A DNA stretch of 64,000 nucleotides, from assembly GCF_041146795.1 (NCBI RefSeq), contig NC_135183.1:17674840-17738839 (forward strand), written 5' to 3'. The position numbers and the translations under genes are program-made. This stretch comes from Maylandia zebra (Eukaryota; Chordata; Actinopteri; Cichliformes; Cichlidae). Every line of letters begins with the position of its first letter. The stretch's first letter is position 1. The notes under the pieces are model-generated. The model was not told the origin of the DNA. It searched no databases and saw nothing but the letters and a program-made list of their open reading frames with translations. Positions 42,300 to 55,867 of this stretch are shown in pieces.

Positions 42300-43359
42300 T
42301 AGGGATGGGTATCGTTTTGGTTTTATCCGATACCGGTGCCAAACTGGTACTTTTGAAATGGTGCCGGTGCTTAAACGGTGCTTAAACCGGTGCTTACAGA
42401 ATGGAGAACACAAAATTGGTCCAAAAACCTCTCATGTTCAGCTGGTTTTTTGTAAAAAGATAACAATGTTAGCCTTTTCTGCAGCTATGGGGCATATATG
42501 GTATCACTCTTGGCTGGAAGCAGTGCTTAAACAATGGAAAAAACACAAACTTTGTCCAAAAACCTCTCATGTTTAGCTGTTTCCCACTTTTTCTTTGGTC
42601 ATTTTAGCCTTTTTGGCCAGGGTGAAGGGAGGATCTGCCATCAAACAAGAAGACAGCCGCATGTAGCTGTGATGATGTTTGCTAGTTCACCTTACATGCA
42701 TTAATGTAATAACGTGGTTAGCCTACTCAACATAAATTATACACGAACAACATTAAGCTACTCACGCAGAGAAGAACGGCTGCTGCTGCCATCATCATCC
42801 ATCATCATTTCTGCTACACTGGCAGGGCTAGGGGCCAGGACTCTCCTCTTCGGGTTTTTGGGGGATGATGCTAACTCCGGGTCCGATAACAGGCACCACA
42901 CCCGCAGTAGATGTGCTCGGTGTGAGGTCTCGCAGCAAGCTATCAAATACGGCGCATTTCTCGGCTTTTAAAAAAAAAACGCTATGCGTCGCCAGCTGTT
43001 TCATCGGATTTGAGGTGTTACCTCCTTTGACAGTATCACAGTATCAGCTTAAAGCACTTGTTGCAGGCTGCTGAGTTTGCATATTTTGCTGTGAAGTACA
43101 GCCAGACTTTTGACCACTTCGCCTTGGGCATTTTTAATCTGTAGCTCTGCTCTAAAAGAATGTACGTACCTGGACCCGCCTACTATCCTCGGAAACGTAA
43201 ACTGATTGGCTAGAATTCAAAGTGTATGACATCTCAGGGGAAAAAAGCACCTAAATAAAGCACCGAAATGTGCGCTGCTTTTCGGTCTGGTTACTACCGT
43301 TTATGTCAGAACCGGTGCCATCATGGCACCGGATACCGGTACCCATCCCTAATTGTAAA
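42292..43359. mobile_element. hAT-type non-autonomous transposon (1052 bp) nested in a LINE
   Basis: The element 42300-43351 starts TAGGGATGGGTATCG and ends GGTACCCATCCCTA, with ATTGTAAA duplicated exactly at 42292-42299 and 43352-43359. Subterminal ACCGGTGC and GGCACCGG words repeat at both ends. No intact transposase is present. Confidence 0.93.
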
Positions 43360-43519
43360 TGGCCAAAAGTTCATCTTGTCAGCGCCCTGAAATTTTGCTA
43401 GCAGTTTTTACCAGAAGTCCCAACTGATTCTTATTCTTCACCGTCAGGTTACCAAACCAGGCAGCAATACAAAAAGACATCACAGATTCGATAAAACGAT
43501 AGAGCACAAGAATTGAAGT
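43360..43519 (-). mobile_element. LINE ORF2 fragment (part 2)
   Basis: Past the hAT element the minus strand reads YRFIESVMSFCIAAWFGNLT and KNKNQLGLLVKTASKI, matching the region just upstream of the C-terminus in the same type of LINE. Stops inside show it is dead. Confidence 0.75.
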
Positions 43520-45670
43520 CAAGACAGCCTGTTACTGTGTTATTCTGTTGTATTAGTCTGTTACAGTATTATCCATTAGCCATCTGCACCATCATCAGTC
43601 TGCTTAGCAGTAAAGCTGCGGAGCGTGACCTCAGGTCAGGTTATTTATCCTGTACTGGCAGCAGACGTGTCACTCTGGGCTTTCTTCCTGTTTTCTGGTG
43701 TTTTTCAGCCCAAATGATTCATTAAGAAAAGAACCTGCAGCTCGTCTCAGGATTAAATCACTGATGTGTGCTGCTGTTGCAGAGTTTCATGTTAGCTGTT
43801 TGCTTCCTGCACACTGAGGGGAATCCTGAGGCTCTGACCTGACCACAGTCTGGTCTTGGCCTCAGCCAGGTTTACTGTTCTGCGGCCTGGGCCGACAGCT
43901 CGAGGTGGCCGGGAGGCTTTGTGGATCCCCAGCCAGCCAAAAACTCTCCGCAGGTACAGAGTGGCAAAGCCTCAAACCACAAAATCCACAGGGCATAAAG
44001 GCTTAGTGTCAGGGCTGCAGGTGGAGACGCAGGAGTGAGGCGGAGGTGGAGAGGGTAATTATGCTGTGGTGGCAGTGCTGAGTCCTGACCTCTATGCTGT
44101 CCTTGTGTTTGGGACTGAACAGCTCATCAGAGGGATTCATCCAGTGCTATGAGTCCTCCAGGAGCTCACGAGGTTCCCAGTGAGCCTGCAATGATCTTAA
44201 AAACCTCGACATTCATGTGAGAAGTGTCAGTGTTCTTTTACCTGACGCACTGATTGTTCTCACCTGTGTTGGTAACGATTACCTGTCCTGCTCCTTCTGT
44301 CTCATTTTTACAGTCAGTCTGTTCCTCGTGCAGATTTGTTTAGTTGAATTTGTTTGTTTCAGTGATGGTTTCAAAACAATCTGACACTAACAGCGACACT
44401 CATCACATCTGGGTGGGTTTAGGATGAAGGTCCTGGTGGTTTGATCCCCAGCTGCTGACTCCAGCTAGTAGGATGTCAACGCTCTGGAGGGGATTTAGCC
44501 TGAGCTAGATGTTTGATCCCCGCTGAAATGAACTGAAGATGAATATAATGACTAAGCATCGTCTTTTATCGTCGTCAATAAAAAAGCTCAAATGCAATCC
44601 CCCATATGAGGACACATGGTCACAGGAGGTCAAAGGTCAACCTTTAGATGCACGCAGGTCCTCACCCACTCCACACTGAGTTGTCTCCTGAGGTCACTCC
44701 ACACTGGTGGATTACAGTGGTGTTTGGTATGTGAAGGCATTCTGAACTGTTTGTGGATCAGCTGAAGGACTTACAGATTAAACTGAGCTGTGGCAGTAAG
44801 AGACGGTGGGATGGAGAAAGGCGAGCAACTATGGGAGGCGTGATTGCAGTGGAGCAGCAGAACGAGAACTTCCTGTGCAGGACGAGCGATGAGACTGGAT
44901 TCACAGCGTCTCCCTGGAAGCACCAGTATGCTGTAGTATTCTTTAGAACCTGGAACTAATGGGAACCTTTCCTGGAGACAAAAATATTTAAAGCTGAATG
45001 AAAATGACTTGAAGCTCAGCCTCAGATGGAGCATAAACTTCAGAGCAGCACGAAGTGTTTCGGCCCTCTGCTGAGCTCAAACATCACACCATCGTTAACT
45101 TCACACAAACTGAAAGTCTGAGTAGGACTTTCTGGCAGCTCCTTGCCCACCTGAGGCCGTCACACTGCAGGCCTGCAGGTCGCCTTACATAAATCCAACA
45201 TGGCCACATAAAATCATCAGCGAGCAGCAGCCTGAGAGTACTCAGAGTAATTACCCCTCACTGAGGCAGAGCTGGCTCTTAAATAATCTCCCCTACACTT
45301 TGAGGGGAGGTCGGGGACTTTCCCCCGCGGTCCGCCTGCAGAGAAAAGACAGCGCACGCTCCAAACAAAGAAGCACCTTTCTTCGCTGCCGGCTCAGCTA
45401 TCGGCAACAGGACCGCAACCCGCTGACTCAGGCTTTGATTGACGGGCTTTAAGTTTTCTCCAGCAGGAGAAAGGAGTGCGCTGACCAGGACTGAACCCAG
45501 ACCACGTTCTGCCGCCGCTGCACAGGAATGTGCTAAAAGCTCCGTGCTCAGCAGCCAAACACTTTCCATCTTCCACTTAATGCTTCTCCAAACCTCCCAC
45601 GAATGTTCGGAGCCGTCGGAGCCAAAACGACATGTAATCACAAAGATCAACAAAGCTTAACAGCTTCTAC
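43520..45670. other. Intergenic stretch, no gene seen
   Basis: No exon or repeat class recognised. A GC-richer block at 45290-45620 contains no splice-supported frame and could be regulatory. Confidence 0.4.
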
Positions 45671-45672
45671 AG

Positions 45673-45673
<1 letters not shown>

Positions 45674-45729
<56 letters not shown>
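45674..45729. repeat. (CA)n microsatellite
   Basis: About 28 CA units. Confidence 0.95.
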
Positions 45730-45733
<4 letters not shown>

Positions 45734-48700
45734 TGCAGAGTTCTCTGCAGACTTTGTACCAGTTTAAACTCATTCTTTCAGTGTAAACAGCAACACCTGA
45801 TGGCCAAACCCTGCAGTTGACTCACAGGACAAACGTGTTTTAAAGTGTCGGATATTCACATGAAACCTTTTAAGGATTTAGGATGGCAAACATGTGGAAA
45901 CAAATGCCTGGGAGTCATAAGCTCAGAAGGTGACCCCACATGCTGTGAGGCTCGTGCACAGGTTTGAGGACCTTTATTTCCTCGATAAAATAAAAGCACA
46001 ATAAAAGCTGAAAAAGCCCCACCCACCCCTAAAGTTGCACCAGACCTCCTCCTGTAACCCCTGTGAGATTTGAGGATCACTGGGCCCTTGCATCTTTTCC
46101 AGTAGTTGCACGTTACTCCCACAGGGGGCGGTGCAGACTGTTCCACAGATTTATCGTAACCTGATGACATCACTGTTATCCCAGGTGTCAACTCGCTCAC
46201 AGGTGAATCTGTTCTTTTTGAAGCATCAGTGTAAGCGTGTTAATTCTGTGGAGCCATCTGTTAGCAGCCCATCTGTACAACCAGTGAAAAAAATTGTTGA
46301 GCTTTTATTTTGAAGTTATTTAAATGTTTATTTGAACTTGCCTAAACACTGAACATGTTTTCTTTTCTAAAAAAGATTTATGACCAATCACAGCAGTCTA
46401 TTTCACATTGACTAACACCTGTTAAACCTGAAGAGAACGTCATGGGTCAGAAGTCGTTCTGCAGACACCCGACCATACAATATTCTAGAGATTACGCTGA
46501 GTTTTGCAATAACAATCACATTTTTCTGCTGCAGATTTTGTCCTCACAGTTATCTGTCTGTTTTATCAAGTAAGATTATGTTTTTTTTCTGCTAAATGAG
46601 ACATCAGATAAACAAACTGTCACTAAAACCTGCTGTAAGACAGTCAGTCTGCAACCAGTGTGTGATTGAATAAATGTCAACGAAGCAATTACATGCAATC
46701 TTTTTCTGATAATACAGCAATGAACAGTGACAAATCAGTGAAAATCATGTAGGTGAAGCTGTGTACAAATTTAATTATTACATGTGTGCTCAACAGCCTT
46801 TCTGATCTACAGGAATGTAACCAGAGTTAAGTCGAGTCCACTTGAATGGTCTCACTGACACAGACTCACTCACTCATGAGTCTGCAATCTGTCTGTATTT
46901 ATAAACCAGACAGTAATCTCTCTGAGTGACTTCAGTCTGAGCTATGCTAGTTGCTCAGCTAACGCTGTCTCAGGATGTTGGTGAGGCCCTCTGTTCATAA
47001 TATTTCCTGAGTATTTTTGTTTATTTAACAGAACACTGATATTTGGTGTCCCTGTATCGAGACAATATCAATAAATGAATATGGTGCTACTGTGCTGTAT
47101 GGATCGCCACCCCTTTCAGGTTATTTGATCTTTTGTTTTTATGTCTGTATCTGCGTGCAGACTCGAGCCAGCTGCTAAATCATCTGTTTGAACTCTGTAT
47201 GATCTCTTATGTTTGCCATATGTCATTAGCGTGAAGTTCTTCAAGCTAGAAGTTGTTTTCATCATAACCCTTTTGTTTTGTCTTTTAGAAAACAGACATT
47301 AGAAAACTGAGGATTACTTCGTGTTCATTGGGCAGCTTGTTGTTCCTTACTTCCTGCTCCTCTGTAACTCTACCATGACCATAACCTCCAAAATGATCAT
47401 CATGTTTCATTCAATCTGCGACCAGAAACCCATCACCTGAGAAGGACGCTCATTTTCTCTTAGAAGGCGAGCTCTATACAATCTGAGCAGAGGAGTTCCC
47501 CCCCTGGACATTACAGAGAATTCAGGTTTGAGGCTTCACCTTTACTTTTCACGAGCCACAACAAGGGTTTTCATGAATATAAAATAATCTGAACTTTCAC
47601 CTAAGGTCAGGGTGATGAGGGTGATGATACTGCTCCAAAAACATTCCTCTGATGCCATCGCAGCAATATGCAGAGTCGGCGTTTGAAGTTCTCAAGCCTT
47701 CACACTGTCAGACATGGAACTGCTTGTTCGCTTCGTCCTCATCAGATCATAAGTTCTGATGAGAGAAACTGTCAGCGCTGTCAAACCAGAGGACATAGAG
47801 GAGGCTTTATTCCCCAAGAGGATGCTCACAGGAAGCTGGAGGGGGCAGGGCATATCTACAGTCATGCACCTGAAAACACAACAAGGGAAACCAAACAGAT
47901 TCCTGCCTTTGTACGAAAACAGTCTGAAAGGTGAAGTAGTGAAGAGGGTTTTACACACTGAAGCAGTGATTGGTGGAATGGAGTCAGGTGAGTGTTTGGG
48001 AGGGAAACAGGGCAGGTGTTAGAGGATGAGGTAACGTGTAAACTGAAAAAAGTGTTAACTTCATCCTACTCCTTTTTGAGCATAAACATTGTGTAGACAT
48101 AGAGATTTTGAAGAAAACTTGATGTTTTTAAGTTTTTCTTTTCCCTTGTTATATCAATTATATTTACAAGTTTGAAATAACATCATTCTATCTATATGTG
48201 TGTGACGTTGACTTTTTTACTGAACAGAATACATTTTATCTTGCACTCTGGACACAATAAGTCAACACTTTTGACTCAGTCTTACAGTCACCACATGTTC
48301 TTAATGATTCCTTACATTAATAATAATTCATTTTAGAAGATATTTCTTTCTTCTTCTTTTTTTTTAATCTTTTTGTCTCTTAATCCAAATATTTTAAATA
48401 TTTTAAAATCAAAATGGTTATTTTTTAATTTTAAAATATAAAGTATCTATAAAGTTGCATATATCATAATTTATTTTTTTCAACTGAATTTCTGTTTTTC
48501 ATGAAATTTTCTTCTTAATCATTTTAATTTTTTTTAACCCACTGGGATACAGCCCCAGTGAATGATTTTGTTTTTTACCATGCCAGGTTTGAATAAAATG
48601 TGTTTTAAAGATGCTGTATTTATACTTTGACATATCCCTACTTTTAGATTTTAGTCTCATACTTTTAAATCTTATTTGGTGACTTTAATGTTCTACTCTT

Positions 48701-49800
48701 TATTTTATTTTCATTTGGTCACATTTTTTTATTTTGACCATTTTAAAGATTTTTTTTAAATTCATAACTCTTGATTAAAATTCCTCCTGGTGGAGGAAAA
48801 GGTTCCTCAGTATCCTGGGCTGTTTTATTTTTTATTATTTTGGCATACAGGCTGGAGAGTGCGGTTATTCCCCTGTAATAACAGTTATAAACACAGAGCT
48901 CCACTTTCTGTAATGGAGTGCAGTTCATTAAGGAGCTGGTTGCTTCTTCCTCTTCTTCTTTGGTGGCCTGGATACGTTGGTGTTGTTGTTCAGGTCTGCA
49001 GGACGCGTGCTCACACTTCAAACAGTGGCCAGTTGTTGTTGGAGAGTCCTCAGCTGGACGCCGGCTTCGTGTCTGTGCAGCAAGGAGTTAATCAGCGTGG
49101 CCTCGTTACAGGACAGGATGTTGGTTTAAAGACACAAATGTCAACAGACACTTAAGTGCAGCTCGTTAATTCCATTAACTTTCGTGAAGGTGTGTGTTTG
49201 TTCAGCTAACTGGGCTGAATTATTCAATTTGTGCATTTTGGAGGTGATGTTTGGACAGCTAATGTGTGGAGGACATTTTCCATAAAGAGAAGAAAGACAG
49301 AGTTCAGAGAGTAAAAGGAGCTGCAGCTAAATATAGTTCATGGCTGCAAGTTCGCAAACACATTTTGATTTAATCAGTGAAGGGATGAAACAGACCACCA
49401 TTGCTAAACAGTCAGTCAACACTTTCAACGGAGAAACCCAGAAACACAAACTCACAAAGTCTTCCTGCTCTCAATTTAACTTAAAAACTAATATCTGAAC
49501 AAAAAACACACAGCTATTAACCTCATGCTGAAGGTATTCACTTTTTATTTGTATTTTCTAAATTTTATTTAACGTTCTGAAGGAATTTAACAAACCCTCA
49601 GAAACAATGCTGTATCATCCAAAAAATGTACACTGTATATAAAAGATGGACATAGCCACCAGTTTCTGCAGTCCCGTCTCTAAGTTTTATTTGGATCCTA
49701 AGTTTTTCCAGTTTTATCCTGCTGAGCAGTAATCCTGAATTTGTGTCCATCTACTTAAAAAAACCCCATTAAACATTAAAAAAAAACCATTCATGATTAT
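45730..49800. other. Intergenic stretch, no gene seen
   Basis: Four kilobases with no supported exon; the part 48050-48780 is very AT-rich. Short open frames lack codon structure. Confidence 0.45.
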
Positions 49801-50356
49801 TACAGTGGTCCCTCATTTATTGCGGGAGTTACATTCTAGAAATAACCCGCGATAGGTGAAATCTGCAAAGTAGCTAACTTTATATTTTACAATTATTATA
49901 GATGTTTTAAGACTGTAAAACCCCTCACTACACACTCTATACACTTTTCTCAGACAGGCACGAACATTTTCACACCTTTCTCTCTTGTTTAAACACTCTC
50001 AAAGTTCAAACCTTCGTAGAAAAATAAGTCCAGTATTATAGAATGAAACCAAAAACCCTCGGTTGCCTTTGACGGTGCAAAACGTTTCGTCGACATTGCT
50101 GTGTTTGTTGGGGAGAAAACTTACAGACATACAGTACAGCACTTCAGAGTCACTGCTAGCAATCAAAGATTTAAATGTGACAAGCTGAACGCATTCTGTA
50201 CTGTACAGGAGACACGACACGAGATTGATTGACAATGGTCTACAGCCAATCAGGTTGCAGAACACAATGTGCTGTAAAAAAAAAAGAAAAGCATGCAAAA
50301 TTGCACAAAACAATTCAGCGAAACAGCGAGCCACATTGTAGCAAAGGACCACTGTA
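49801..50356. mobile_element. Tigger/pogo-like non-autonomous element (552 bp)
   Basis: It begins CAGTGGTCCCTCATTTATTG and ends GGACCACTG, flanked by TA on both sides (49801-49802 and 50355-50356). The subterminal wording AACCCGCGATAGGTGAAATC is typical of Tigger elements. There is no transposase frame inside. Confidence 0.85.
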
Positions 50357-51530
50357 GTATATATAGCAGACTGATCAAAGAGGCCACGCTCTCTTTAATG
50401 CTGGTCAGTTATACATAGATGTATACAGATGTACTGAAGGGGGAAATTATCTATGGAGACCAAAGACTTTTTGCTTGAGACTGTAAACATGTTTATTTCT
50501 CCTGTAAAGCTGTAACAGTTTCTGGGGACTGATTCACTGCTGGAGCCTCTTTTGGACATCAGAGGAACTGCAGGTTTTTTAATTCATGTTTAAGCTGCAG
50601 GTCTGTCTCTCTTTAAGTTGTTTTCAGGCACACTGTGACCTTTAAGTTTCAAAGTGAACATGACGGCTCTCAGCAGCGTGCTGTGGTGGATTTACAGCTC
50701 CTCTCTCTCCTCCATGACGTTTCTGCAAACTGGAGACGGCACCAAACTCTGAGCAGCTGACAGAAACCGGCTGAGCAACAAAAAGCTATTTTTTAGCAGA
50801 GAACTGACAGCTGGGAGCACATCTGCCCACCACACCCTCACTCCTTATGTAACGCTGACAGCCCAGTAGGACAACCTCCAGCCTCTGACACTTTGAACAG
50901 AAGCTGCTGAAAGAAAAGGTTTTAATGCCATTTTTAAACTTATTTCAAACCCACGTTCCCCTTCTCTTTAATGTCTTTAATCCAGAGCTTTCAGCTGAAT
51001 GATTTACTGTGAAGGTTTCCTCTAACTGAGGCATACATCAAAGCGACTCCAGGATGAAATAAAGCTCCTGTGACATGTCTGGAAGTCCAGACTGGACTCA
51101 AAGAAGGAGCCTGACGCCGTTTCATCGAGTCCACACTGAGGTAAAGTATCTGGAGACAGTCGAAGACCTCTGCTTCCTGTCTCCACTCAATGGACTCCTG
51201 TGTGTGCCTGACAATAAAGGATGAAGGTTACAGGCTGTCCACCCTCCACTTCATCATCCTCTCAGTGCTGGAACAGATAAGTTTCTCAGAACTCTAAGCT
51301 GCATGGAAAATTGAAGTTTTGTACTTCTGTGGCCAGTATCAGGAAGTCAGGAGGAACTTTGTCAATGTTATTCATCATCTGAAGCTCTTTGAGGTTGTTT
51401 TGTTTCTACAAGACAGAAAAGTCAAAGCCATTTTTATCCTCCCAGGAGGAGAATCATTAGGTGGCAAAACATTTGCCTGCTGGGTCACCCAGAAACACCT
51501 GTGTCACCAGAAGTGAACACAATTTATTAA
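50357..51530. other. Intergenic stretch, no gene seen
   Basis: Nothing recognised on either strand. Confidence 0.4.
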
Positions 51531-51531
51531 A

Positions 51532-51772
51532 CTGTAGTGCAGGGGTAGGCAACTCCAGGCCTCGAGTGCCAGTGTCCTGGAGGTTTTAGATGTGTCCATG
51601 ATCCATCACAGCTGATTTAAAGGGCTAAATGGCTCCTCCGCATTTCTTGAAGTTCTCCAGAGGCCTGGTAATGAACTAATCATTTGATTCAGGTGTGTTG
51701 ACCCAGGGTGCGATCTAAAACCTGCAGGACACGGGCACTCGAGGCCTGGAGTTGCCTACCCCTGCTGTAGTG
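51532..51772. mobile_element. hAT-type MITE (225 bp) with perfect 27-bp inverted ends
   Basis: The element 51540-51764 has ends CAGGGGTAGGCAACTCCAGG (continuing for 27 bases) in perfect inverted repeat, and an exact 8-bp duplication CTGTAGTG at 51532-51539 and 51765-51772. Same family as 7078-7303. The intact ends suggest a younger copy than that one. Confidence 0.95.
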
Positions 51773-54700
51773 TAATCATTACGTATTCTTAGCGGCATTG
51801 TCTCAGAGTACACATGATCGAATAGTGATTGGTACCTCACAGCCTGCAGTGTGTGATACTGGAAATGTTGGTACTGGTCCAATACCACATACATACTGGG
51901 TCAGTATTACAGATACCAGTACCGATACTTTTAACCTGTGAAGAGAGTGTATGCTGGGGAGATCAGTGCGTCATGATTTATGAAATGAATCATCAATCTG
52001 CAAAGGCTGAACACATTTTAATGATCACTAAATCATTGTGACTTTTACTTTCCACAACGAGTTCAACAAAACGCACCTTTCTGCTTTTTATTTTTAAACT
52101 GTTGTTTGTGGACCTGAGTGTAAATGTATGCCTGTCTGTAAAGCACTTTGGGTCACCTTCTGTTCTTTTAATCTGCTATAGTCTATAAGTAAAATAAACA
52201 TGACAGTCAATACAAAAAGGCTCAGACATTTTTTTATATTGCATTTTTAAGTTACACTTTTCTTTCCACTAAGATCCTGTTCTGCTAATTTCGATCTAAT
52301 AACAATACCAGAGTTGGTAGTGATGCTACTGCAGTGTGGAATGATCTGCCAACCTGTACCCTATTTGTCAAATGCCTAAATTACCTTCACAAAATTTTCA
52401 GAAAACTTGACCTCTGACCTTAACATTCGGGTCAAGGTTGCTAATAGTTGAATTGGTCTTTAGGTTTTAGTAATCGCCACTCCTTGAGTTATCGTGTTCA
52501 TAAAGTTGCGTGTCCACATCGCCCACTATGTGACAACAGTAAAGGCATAAAAATGTGATTTTAGAAAGTGAGCAGAAATGCTCTTTGTTTTCTCAGAGAG
52601 CCAAGCTGCAGATACTTATCTGGGCACAAAGTGAGAGATGGAAAATCACTTATTTTACATGAAAAAGTAATGAATGTGCAACAATGACGCAACCTGAAGG
52701 TGATAATCACTGCGAGAGAGAAAAAGTTAATCAGAATCCCAAAACTGGAATGTGAAAACCTGCGCAAGAAACTGTTGAATGTTTGGGTAGATTTGATTTG
52801 TGGCTGCATGTTGATTATACTTAGAGTGGAGAGGCCGCTGGTCCAGATGACACACCTGTGCAGGTATGGAGATCTTTCCTGGAGTGAGAAGATGCCTGAG
52901 GACACCTGTGACCAGGTTCCTGGTTCAGTCTCTTTGTGTTATGGATTCTGTTAAGGATTTCTTCCTTCTCTCAGTGAACTGCTGTTCATGGGGAAGTCTC
53001 TGATAGTTAAGCTCTCCTCTCCAATATTTTTGTCTTTACAAATAAAGCAAACTGAGTTGACTTTGTCCTCGATAAATAAAGACGGTACTTTTCTGACACA
53101 TTTTACACCACACAGATATAAAATCTGGCACTTTGACAAAAGAATAAAAGATGATGGTGATGGCGCTAGACAAAGGACAACAAAGACAAAATCCAAGCTA
53201 AAAAGTGAAAAGAAAAATAGTGCAAAGCAGTAAAAGGCAGAAAAGAAACAATGGGCAAAAGAGAAGAGAGACCAAAACAAAAAGGTGTGTAGGACAGCGG
53301 AGCTAAAGGGTCCATAAGATGCTTAAAATGATGGAAAACAGAAAAAAAAAATTGTAATAATTGTAAACCATGCGAAACTGCGACAGAATGGTGCAATAGA
53401 CATGGAAAGGCATAAATATGCCAGAAACAGCACAAAAACTGGACCAAGTGTGTAAAGCACAACATGGTCACATCAAAGGGGTGGACATAAGTGTTTAGAG
53501 TAAAAGTGTAGATTGCCACTGAATGTCAGATTGCTGCATTTTTACTTCATTCCTCATAAATAAAGCTCAACATTAGAAGGAGACAGAGAAGGAGAAGAGA
53601 TCTTAGTTGCAGTTTTCTTTTGGACACGTTAACTCAAGGACCTGGACGTAATCGCTGCCTCCCATTGGTGTTCCTTCCACAGTCACGGTCATCAGAACAA
53701 AGTACTGATTGATCCCAGCTGCTTCCAGGATGCTCATTGATCACTTCTGTGTTCCTGGAGCAGCTCAGAGATTTAGCGGCTGAATGATGAAGCAGCAAAA
53801 TCCTCGACGGAAACGGGCTATTCATCCTGTGGCTGTTTGAACTGTAGGAGCTCTGTGAGGCTGAGAGCACGAAGAAAATAATTAGAGGTGGGTTTTCGGT
53901 TCAGGGAGAAGTGGAAATAATGATGCAGGAGTCTGAGTTTTCTCACGGCTGCAGACCCAACATGATTCAGGCTGGAAAATGCAGTGATCTGCTCGAAGGA
54001 CTCGGCTCTTAAAGCAAATTTAATCTGACTGTAAATCTGCATCTCTGGACGAAGGAAAGCAGCACAGTGATGGTTTTTAATTCATCATGTTTATGAATCC
54101 TGAACATTTTTACCTGCTGGACAGAAGAAACGAGGATGAGGAAGCTACACAAAAAAATTAAAACATTTCCAAACAATTAAAATGATGCAGAACGGGAAAA
54201 AAATGAAAACATAAAAGGAAACGAGGAGATTTAAATCTGTGGACTGGAGATCAGAAACACCGACTCGCGAGGCCAGCAGTTGAGCTCAGTGTGTGTGTGT
54301 CTCCATTTCAGTCAGTTAACGCCACCTTGAAGACAAAAGTTCCTCCAGTATGGCCTTGCTGTTGGGCTGTCAGACTTTGTCCTGTTGAGTTGGACTCTGA
54401 TTAGATTTCAGGATAAGGCAAGTGGGTGCCTGACAGTTTCTATCTTCAGTCTTGTCCTAATGATTTCGCTGTCGGGGGTCAGCGAGTCCCCGGGCCCGAG
54501 TCGGAGTGCCTGAGCCTCTCCCTGCTCACAATCAAAACAAGGAAGAGCAGCTTTCAGCGCCACGCCCAGAGAAAGCAACCCGAGCCAGGCTGGATCGCAC
54601 ACATCGCCCTGATGCCAGCATGGAGCTCAGATCAGAGCTCAGATACGCCGTCCTGATGCTGCAGATTAGGCTGCAGTTACGTGTCGTCTGTAGCAGCATG

Positions 54701-55811
54701 AACTCCATGCTGGATCAATTCTGTTTCATTTTTCTTTGAATTGTGAAATTATTCCTCAGTTTTACCTACAGTGGAGCTTCTCTTCATTGACTCATGATGT
54801 TGTTGTTTTTTCTTTCCTTATGTGCTCAAATTTACACTTATTATTTATTTCAGTGTATTATTTACACTGAGCTTTGACTTTAGGGCAAAATGATGCAAAA
54901 CATGAACTATGAAACTCAATGGCTGGACAGAGCAAGAGCATAAGAGTTAAGAAAAATGGTGAAAACAATGGGGGAAAGTAGAAAGAGATGGAAAATGAAT
55001 GAAATACTTGCAAAAATTGGGAATGAAAAAAAAAACAACCAAAAACTAAACAACTGACAGACACCAGACAAAAGAGCCTAAAAATACTCAAAGATTTTCA
55101 GTTTACAGAAAATTGGAAAAATGTGCAAAATAACAAAGCAGGAGAAAACATGTCAAAAATAGCAGGAAGCTGGGAGAAAAAAAATGGAACAAAAATTTGT
55201 ATAAATAAATACAAGAGTGCAAAGAAACAGGACACAAGCTAAAGAAAGATGGAATAAAAGTGGTGCAAAATCCAGGACAAAGAAAACCTGAAAATGTTCT
55301 AATCTAAAATCAAGAACATGAATGGGGGGTGCGGGGAGACAGGACGCTAAACAAACGCTCAAATATCTGATTAACGTTCACTGAGGGAGGAGGCAGCAGT
55401 CTGGCAGTCGCCTCATTTCTCTGCTAAAATTAGAAAGATGAAGCATAAAGTGGGCAAGGAGCTCGTTAGGATGATAAATTTAGAGGCTCCAAGATTTGAG
55501 GAGGAAGACTCTCTCAGCGCTCTTCACTAATGGAAGCCGCCTCCACCCTCCGACTGTCAGCAGGAAGTCAGTTTGTCTCTTCTTGTAAAATATCAGAACA
55601 GAAGATTATCGGACGATCAGAAGATTTAAAGGCTAAACATGTTGTCTGATTTCACCACAATGAGCGACTGAGGCGTCACGTACAGTCTGTCCTGTAGAAA
55701 AGATAAATAAAAACACAGTTTACAGTAAACCCTCACACAAATGGTAGATCAGTTCTGTCTGCAAATTCATATTTACTTTTTTGTTTACCCTTTTCCATTC
55801 TTTCACGTTTA

Positions 55812-55820
<9 letters not shown>
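51773..55820. other. Intergenic stretch, no gene seen
   Basis: AAAGCACTTTGGGTCACCTT at 52140-52160 is the typical tail of a fish retroelement. A compact GC-richer block at 54310-54700 may be non-coding conserved DNA. Otherwise there is no supported gene; purine-rich parts (53150-53520, 54880-55330) give spurious open frames on the minus strand. Confidence 0.45.

Positions 55821-55823
<3 letters not shown>

Positions 55824-55867
<44 letters not shown>
55824..55867. repeat. (AT)n microsatellite, left of a hAT element
   Basis: An AT run interrupted once by AC. It continues beyond the transposon at 57545-57588, so the transposon sits inside one AT tract. Confidence 0.9.

Noticed and set aside
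42235-42971. Open frames inside the 42.3-43.3 kb element
   Set aside because: They lie inside a non-autonomous hAT element and show no transposase motif.
45290-45620. GC-rich block considered as an exon or promoter
   Set aside because: No exon with coherent splice sites, no conserved peptide and no clear CpG-island start; left as unassigned.
53166-53519. Phe-rich minus-strand frame that might be a membrane protein
   Set aside because: It derives from purine-rich low-complexity DNA on the plus strand, with no splice or start context.
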